From NCBI RefSeq assembly GCF_000236035.1, contig NZ_JH393257.1, forward strand, positions 335,035 to 399,034: a stretch of DNA of 64,000 nucleotides, in the 5' to 3' direction. The notes under the pieces are model-generated. The model worked only from the letters and a program-made list of their open reading frames with translations. It was not told the origin of the DNA and searched no databases. Every line of letters starts with the position of its first letter. Position 1 is the stretch's first letter. This stretch comes from Vreelandella boliviensis LC1. GTDB taxonomy: Bacteria > Pseudomonadota > Gammaproteobacteria > Pseudomonadales > Halomonadaceae. Shown here piece by piece: positions 60,480 through 64,000 of the stretch. The translations under genes and the position numbers were made by a program.

Positions 60480-61700
60480 TTAGGACATTTTGGCCAGGCG
60501 TCTAAATGAAAACAGCTCAGCCAAGGGGTGCTCTCTCCCCTCAATAAGCGCTCGCAGCAGTTTGGCGCCTATCATGCTATAGCTGATCCCGTTGCCGCCA
60601 TAGGCCATAGCAAAATGTACGCGTGGGCTCTGAGCTTCATAAGGGCCGAAAAAAGGCAATCCATCGCTGGTTTCAGCAAAGGTGCCGCCCCAGGAGAAGG
60701 TAGGGTTGATATCGAGTTTAGGCCACAGCGCCTCTACCTTGCGTGCCAGCCCTTCGGCTTTCTCCTCTACCCGAGCGTCGCGGCGCTTGGGAATATCTTC
60801 ATCGTCATCGTCGCCACCCACGAGAAGGCGTCTATCGCGGGTAGTACGCATATAAAGGTAAGGCCGCGCTGACTCCCACACCATGGTGCTGCGAAGCTTA
60901 CCTAGGGATTCTGGCGGTAACGGGTCAGTGATAAGCGCATAACTACTGCGATTGAATGCCACCGGTTCGGGCAGCCAAGTTTGCGACTCATACCCTGCGG
61001 CCATCACCACATACTGGCAACGTAGCTTGGCACCATTGGCTAGCGTGAGCGTGACGCCCTGATCGTCCGGCGTCATCGCCTTCATTTGCGTGCGGTCATA
61101 TACTTCTCCCCCACGTTCGACAACTCTGGAAAACAGCTGATAAGCCATGCGATAAGGGTCAATAGTGGCGGCTAGCTGAGTAAGAATAGCGCCAGGTGCC
61201 TCAAAACCGTACTCCGCCAAAATAGCCTCGTGCTCAAGCCATTCGGCTTCAAACCCGTGTTTTTGGCGCAGTGCTAACTCCTCCTTAAGCGGCGCGACAT
61301 CCTCTTCGCTACTGGCGTAGTAAAGGCTTTGCTGACGCTCAAAATCCACATCACCCATGCTGGCTGCTAAGGTTTCAAGCTCGCCGATGGCATCTGCGCA
61401 AGCACGGTAGGCGAGTACTGCATCAGCCTCCCCGTAGCGCTTAGCCAAGTCGGTCATATGGGTATCAATTTCGTATTGCAACAAAGCCGTGCTAGCGGCT
61501 GAGCTTCCCCAGCCCACATCCCTCCGTTCAAGCACTACCACATGATGGTCATGCTTGCTTAGTTCATCAGCAATCAACGCACCCGTGATGCCGCCACCGA
61601 TCACAACAACCTCGCATTGGTGATCACGAGTCAGTTGAGGAAAAGTTTTCAACAGACCATTTTTGACCGCCCAAAAGGGATAACCACTTTTCAGATCCAT
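60480..61700 (-). CDS. FAD-dependent amino-acid/amine oxidoreductase (DAO family)
   Basis: A 406-residue flavoprotein of the D-amino-acid oxidase-like family. FAD motif [11 protein letters not shown] near residue 32, [13 protein letters not shown] near 55, and a C-terminal [18 protein letters not shown] near 340. No signal peptide. Related enzymes oxidise gamma-glutamylputrescine, sarcosine or glycine, but nothing nearby decides the substrate; speG downstream (76-base gap) hints at amines only weakly. It is divergent from ltaE. Confidence 0.88.
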   Translation of the reverse strand: MDLKSGYPFWAVKNGLLKTFPQLTRDHQCEVVVIGGGITGALIADELSKHDHHVVVLERRDVGWGSSAASTALLQYEIDTHMTDLAKRYGEADAVLAYRACADAIGELETLAASMGDVDFERQQSLYYASSEEDVAPLKEELALRQKHGFEAEWLEHEAILAEYGFEAPGAILTQLAATIDPYRMAYQLFSRVVERGGEVYDRTQMKAMTPDDQGVTLTLANGAKLRCQYVVMAAGYESQTWLPEPVAFNRSSYALITDPLPPESLGKLRSTMVWESARPYLYMRTTRDRRLLVGGDDDDEDIPKRRDARVEEKAEGLARKVEALWPKLDINPTFSWGGTFAETSDGLPFFGPYEAQSPRVHFAMAYGGNGISYSMIGAKLLRALIEGREHPLAELFSFRRLAKMS

Positions 61701-61814
61701 CTGTTTGCCTTTGTTTGAGAGACTTGCAGTATGCTGTTAACCATAGATGGTTCCCCAGAACTTGCTTGAGAAAACGCTTCTGAGTGACTGCCCCACACAA
61801 TAAAGGAGATGTGC

Positions 61815-62822
61815 ATGATTGATTTACGCAGTGATACGGTGACCCGTCCGACCTCTGCAATGAAAGACGCCATGATGGCCGCCCCGGTTGGCGATGATGT
61901 GTGGGGCGATGATCCAACGGTCAACGCGTTTCAAAACAATTTAGCCGAGCAGGCAGGTAAACAAGCGGCGCTGCTGTTTCCTAGCGGCACGCAAAGTAAC
62001 TTAGTGGCGCTAATGGCCCACTGCGAGCGTGGCGATGAGTACATCGTTGGGCAGTCGGCCCATACCTATCGTTATGAAGGCGGTGGCGCGGCGGTGTTAG
62101 GCAGCATTCAGCCACAACCTATTGAAAACGCCGCCGATGGCAGCTTGCCGCTGGAGAAAATCAGCGCTGCGATTAAAGCCGTTGATTTTCACTTTGCGCG
62201 CACCAAGTTGTTGGCACTGGAGAACACCATTGGCGGCAAAGTCCTGCCCGCAGACTACGTATTGAAAGCCACCGAACTGGCCCGGGAACGGGGATTGGCA
62301 ACGCACTTGGACGGCGCGCGGCTATTCAATGCCGCTGTTGCTACCGACACCTCACTCAAGCAACTGTGCCTGCCGTTTGACAGCGTGTCGCTATGCTTTT
62401 CAAAAGGCATGGGCTCGCCTATTGGCTCGGCCCTGGTGGGCTCTCAAGCATTGATCGACCGTGCACGACGCTGGCGTAAAGTGGTGGGTGGCGGCATGCG
62501 CCAATCCGGTATTATCGCCGCCGCCTGCCAGTATGCGTTGGACCATCACGTGGCGGACTTAGCCGACGATCACCGTCGTGCAGCGCGACTGGCAGAAGGC
62601 TTGGCTAAGTTGCCCGGTGTCGAGATCACCTCTCAAGCAACCAACATGGTATTTGCCCACTTCCCCGACGAACATATTCAGCCCCTCTCTTCATGGCTCA
62701 AAGAGCACGGCATTTTGATCGAGCTACTCTACGCCACGCGTTTTGTTACCCATCGCGATATTAATGATGCGGATATCGACAAGGTTATCGCGGTGATGGA
62801 AGCCTACTTTAGTCGCCACTGA
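61815..62822 (+). CDS. ltaE: Low-specificity L-threonine aldolase
   Basis: A 335-residue PLP enzyme splitting L-threonine/allo-threonine into glycine and acetaldehyde. It starts with the family's [11 protein letters not shown], then [10 protein letters not shown] near residue 33 and [10 protein letters not shown] near 165. The PLP Lys is in [10 protein letters not shown] near 196-205. The ATG at 61815 has AAAGGAG 7 bases upstream; the ATG at 61809 abuts that site. It is convergent, almost touching the exporter gene. Confidence 0.95.
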   Translation: MIDLRSDTVTRPTSAMKDAMMAAPVGDDVWGDDPTVNAFQNNLAEQAGKQAALLFPSGTQSNLVALMAHCERGDEYIVGQSAHTYRYEGGGAAVLGSIQPQPIENAADGSLPLEKISAAIKAVDFHFARTKLLALENTIGGKVLPADYVLKATELARERGLATHLDGARLFNAAVATDTSLKQLCLPFDSVSLCFSKGMGSPIGSALVGSQALIDRARRWRKVVGGGMRQSGIIAAACQYALDHHVADLADDHRRAARLAEGLAKLPGVEITSQATNMVFAHFPDEHIQPLSSWLKEHGILIELLYATRFVTHRDINDADIDKVIAVMEAYFSRH

Positions 62823-62825
62823 CGA

Positions 62826-63431
62826 CTAGCTGGCACTGAGCGCGAGATGCACAGCGATGCCGGCCATCATCAAACCAATCAAGCCGTCGATAATGCGCCA
62901 CGCGATGGGCTTCGAGAGCCAAGGTGATAGCGCAGCACCGCCCCAGGCCAGCAGGCTAAACCACAGTATGGAAGCAGTAGAGGCCCCCGCCACGAACACA
63001 CCGGCGCTCTCCTGCTGAGCGCCAACGGCGGGTATCAGCAGCAGCGTGTCCAGGTACACCTGTGGGTTGAGTATGGTGACCGCAAGGGTGGCGAAAATCA
63101 CTTTGCTTAAACTGCGCGCTTTGCCCGCTTCCGCACTTAGCCCCTGCCGACCGCTGAAGGCCCTAAACAACGCCTGGGCCGCCAGCCAGCTTAAAAACAC
63201 CACGCCCACCCAACGCATGACTTCCAACGCGCTGGGCATCGTCAGCAGAAAAGCACTCACCCCAAACATACCCGCCGTAAGCAGGATAATATCCGCGCTC
63301 ATGCAAAGCCCCGCCGACCACCAGTGGTACTCCCGGCGAATCGCCAAGCCTAATATGTAGGCGTTCTGCGCCCCAATCGCCATGATAATACCGCCACACA
63401 CCACCAGACCGGTGATATAACTCTCCCACAT
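62826..63431 (-). CDS. argO: LysE/ArgO-family amino-acid exporter
   Basis: A 201-residue membrane protein with about six helices. The N-terminal G-G-I-I-M-A-I-G-A-Q-N-A-Y-I-L near residue 12 and the central I-L-N-P-Q-V-Y-L-D-T near 120 are the LysE/ArgO signatures; ArgO exports arginine and LysE lysine. The start at 63431 gives the normal length and has GGGAG upstream; in-frame codons up to 63644 overlap the neighbouring gene. The 150-base leader has an ACTAAT/ATTAGT hairpin near 63520. The substrate is probably a basic amino acid. Confidence 0.88.
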   Translation of the reverse strand: MWESYITGLVVCGGIIMAIGAQNAYILGLAIRREYHWWSAGLCMSADIILLTAGMFGVSAFLLTMPSALEVMRWVGVVFLSWLAAQALFRAFSGRQGLSAEAGKARSLSKVIFATLAVTILNPQVYLDTLLLIPAVGAQQESAGVFVAGASTASILWFSLLAWGGAALSPWLSKPIAWRIIDGLIGLMMAGIAVHLALSAS

Positions 63432-63585
63432 TGCCCAGCTCCCAGTGCCAGAATAAGCGTCGTGTTGATCAAACGTGGCACTAAGGTAACGGGCAGTGTG
63501 GATAACTAAAAATCCTCCTACTAATGGGGTATTAGTTTTTCTTATTCTGAAACCATTTATCAATGTCGTAAAAGCGCATTTCGTA

Positions 63586-64000
63586 TCAGCGTTGCGATGA
63601 AGCAGTGGGTTGAGGCTCAGCCGGTGTTTCCAGTGCCTCAACAAGTGACTCGGCGAAGCGGAGGGCGGAGGGAAGAGCCCCTATTGGCCAATAATTAGCT
63701 GGTAGGTAGCTAATTTTTTCTTCTCGTTGACTAATTAGTATTTGCCAGATAGCACTGCTCTCCAAGCGTTCGCCAATCCTCTCTTGATAAGCAGGACTCT
63801 CAATGATAACTAAATGTCCTTCTGATCTAGCTAACACATCAATAGTTACGACTGAAAGCCCGATGTCACTCGTGGGCTGATCCCAAGCGTTAGTTAACCC
63901 CAGTTGATCAATAACGCCTTGTAATAAACTGTTCTTCCCATAAACCCAGGCATGGCGGTCATCTCTGAATTGAGCAATAATAATTGGAGTTTCATTTTCA
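63586..64000 (-). CDS. Iron-siderophore ABC transporter binding protein (FhuD-like), C-terminal part
   Basis: The 3' part of a gene running off the right edge; about 137 residues are visible, continuous with no stop. I-I-I-A-Q-F-R-D-D-R-H-A-W-V-Y-G leads into S-L-L-Q-G-V-I-D-Q-L-G-L-T-N-A-W, then V-T-I-D-V-L-A-R-S near mid-fragment. It ends with W-Q-I-L, L-P-A-N-Y-W and A-L-R-F-A-E-S-L-V-E-A-L. This pattern is that of the C-terminal lobe of FhuD/BtuF-type periplasmic proteins for ferric hydroxamate siderophores. The metal-siderophore identity is inferred; the N-terminus and partner genes are outside the window. Confidence 0.82.
   Translation of the reverse strand, partial: ENETPIIIAQFRDDRHAWVYGKNSLLQGVIDQLGLTNAWDQPTSDIGLSVVTIDVLARSEGHLVIIESPAYQERIGERLESSAIWQILISQREEKISYLPANYWPIGALPSALRFAESLVEALETPAEPQPTASSQR

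Overview
The window reads as the chromosome of a moderately GC-rich gammaproteobacterium. The family content and gene order (three tripartite tricarboxylate transporters, a nas/nir nitrate-assimilation cluster containing a PP2C-kinase fusion, RocR-like and TorS-like signalling proteins, oxidative uronate catabolism) point to the Halomonadaceae (Halomonas-like). That placement is inference from content; there is no rRNA or other marker gene here.

Layout. 0-5.3 kb: end of a ChrA-type chromate transporter, then a TctCBA transporter followed directly by a gamma-glutamyltranspeptidase-like hydrolase. 5.3-14.7 kb: ABC exporter, chemoreceptor, REC-EAL phosphodiesterase, hybrid sensor kinase with a periplasmic partner, OmpR-type regulator, and small genes. 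14.7-15 kb: arfA (ribosome rescue), whose stop codon lies in the loop of a strong hairpin. 15-27.3 kb: aldo/keto reductase, then nitrate assimilation. One arm is leftward (nasA, cobA, formate/nitrite channel, PP2C-Ser/Thr kinase) and the other rightward (FAD reductase, nirB, nirD). Both arms begin with an untranslated leader that looks like a NasT/ANTAR antitermination element. 27.3-33.1 kb: an AT-rich, probably acquired cassette (TctCBA, GntR regulator, kduI, kduD) for ketouronate use, with a palindromic operator in front. 33.1-41.4 kb: alpha/beta hydrolase, CDF transporter, MFS transporter with divergent MocR regulator, AGCS and AEC transporters, Ldh-family oxidoreductase.

41.5-57.5 kb is one coherent system for oxidising hexuronates and aldarates, all leftward. 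Operon 1 is kdgD-dctPQM-gci-gli-udh, followed by gntR and an alpha-ketoglutarate semialdehyde dehydrogenase. Operon 2 is tctC-tctB-tctA-garD-gudD. Together they would turn galacturonate/glucuronate (Udh, then Gci/Gli) and galactarate/glucarate (GarD, GudD) into 5-dehydro-4-deoxyglucarate, then via KdgD and the dehydrogenase into 2-oxoglutarate. The two operons have near-identical promoters with the same spacings and an operator overlapping the predicted start site. A closely related operator overlaps the -10 of the local gntR gene, so a self-contained regulon is predicted.

57.5-64 kb: metallophosphoesterase, a decayed pyruvate-oxidase (poxB) pseudogene, two tiny related genes (37 and 38 codons) each with its own RBS and terminator, speG, a FAD oxidoreductase, ltaE, an ArgO/LysE exporter, and the 3' part of a FhuD-like siderophore-binding protein running off the right edge. 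No rRNA, tRNA, CRISPR array, transposase or integrase was seen.
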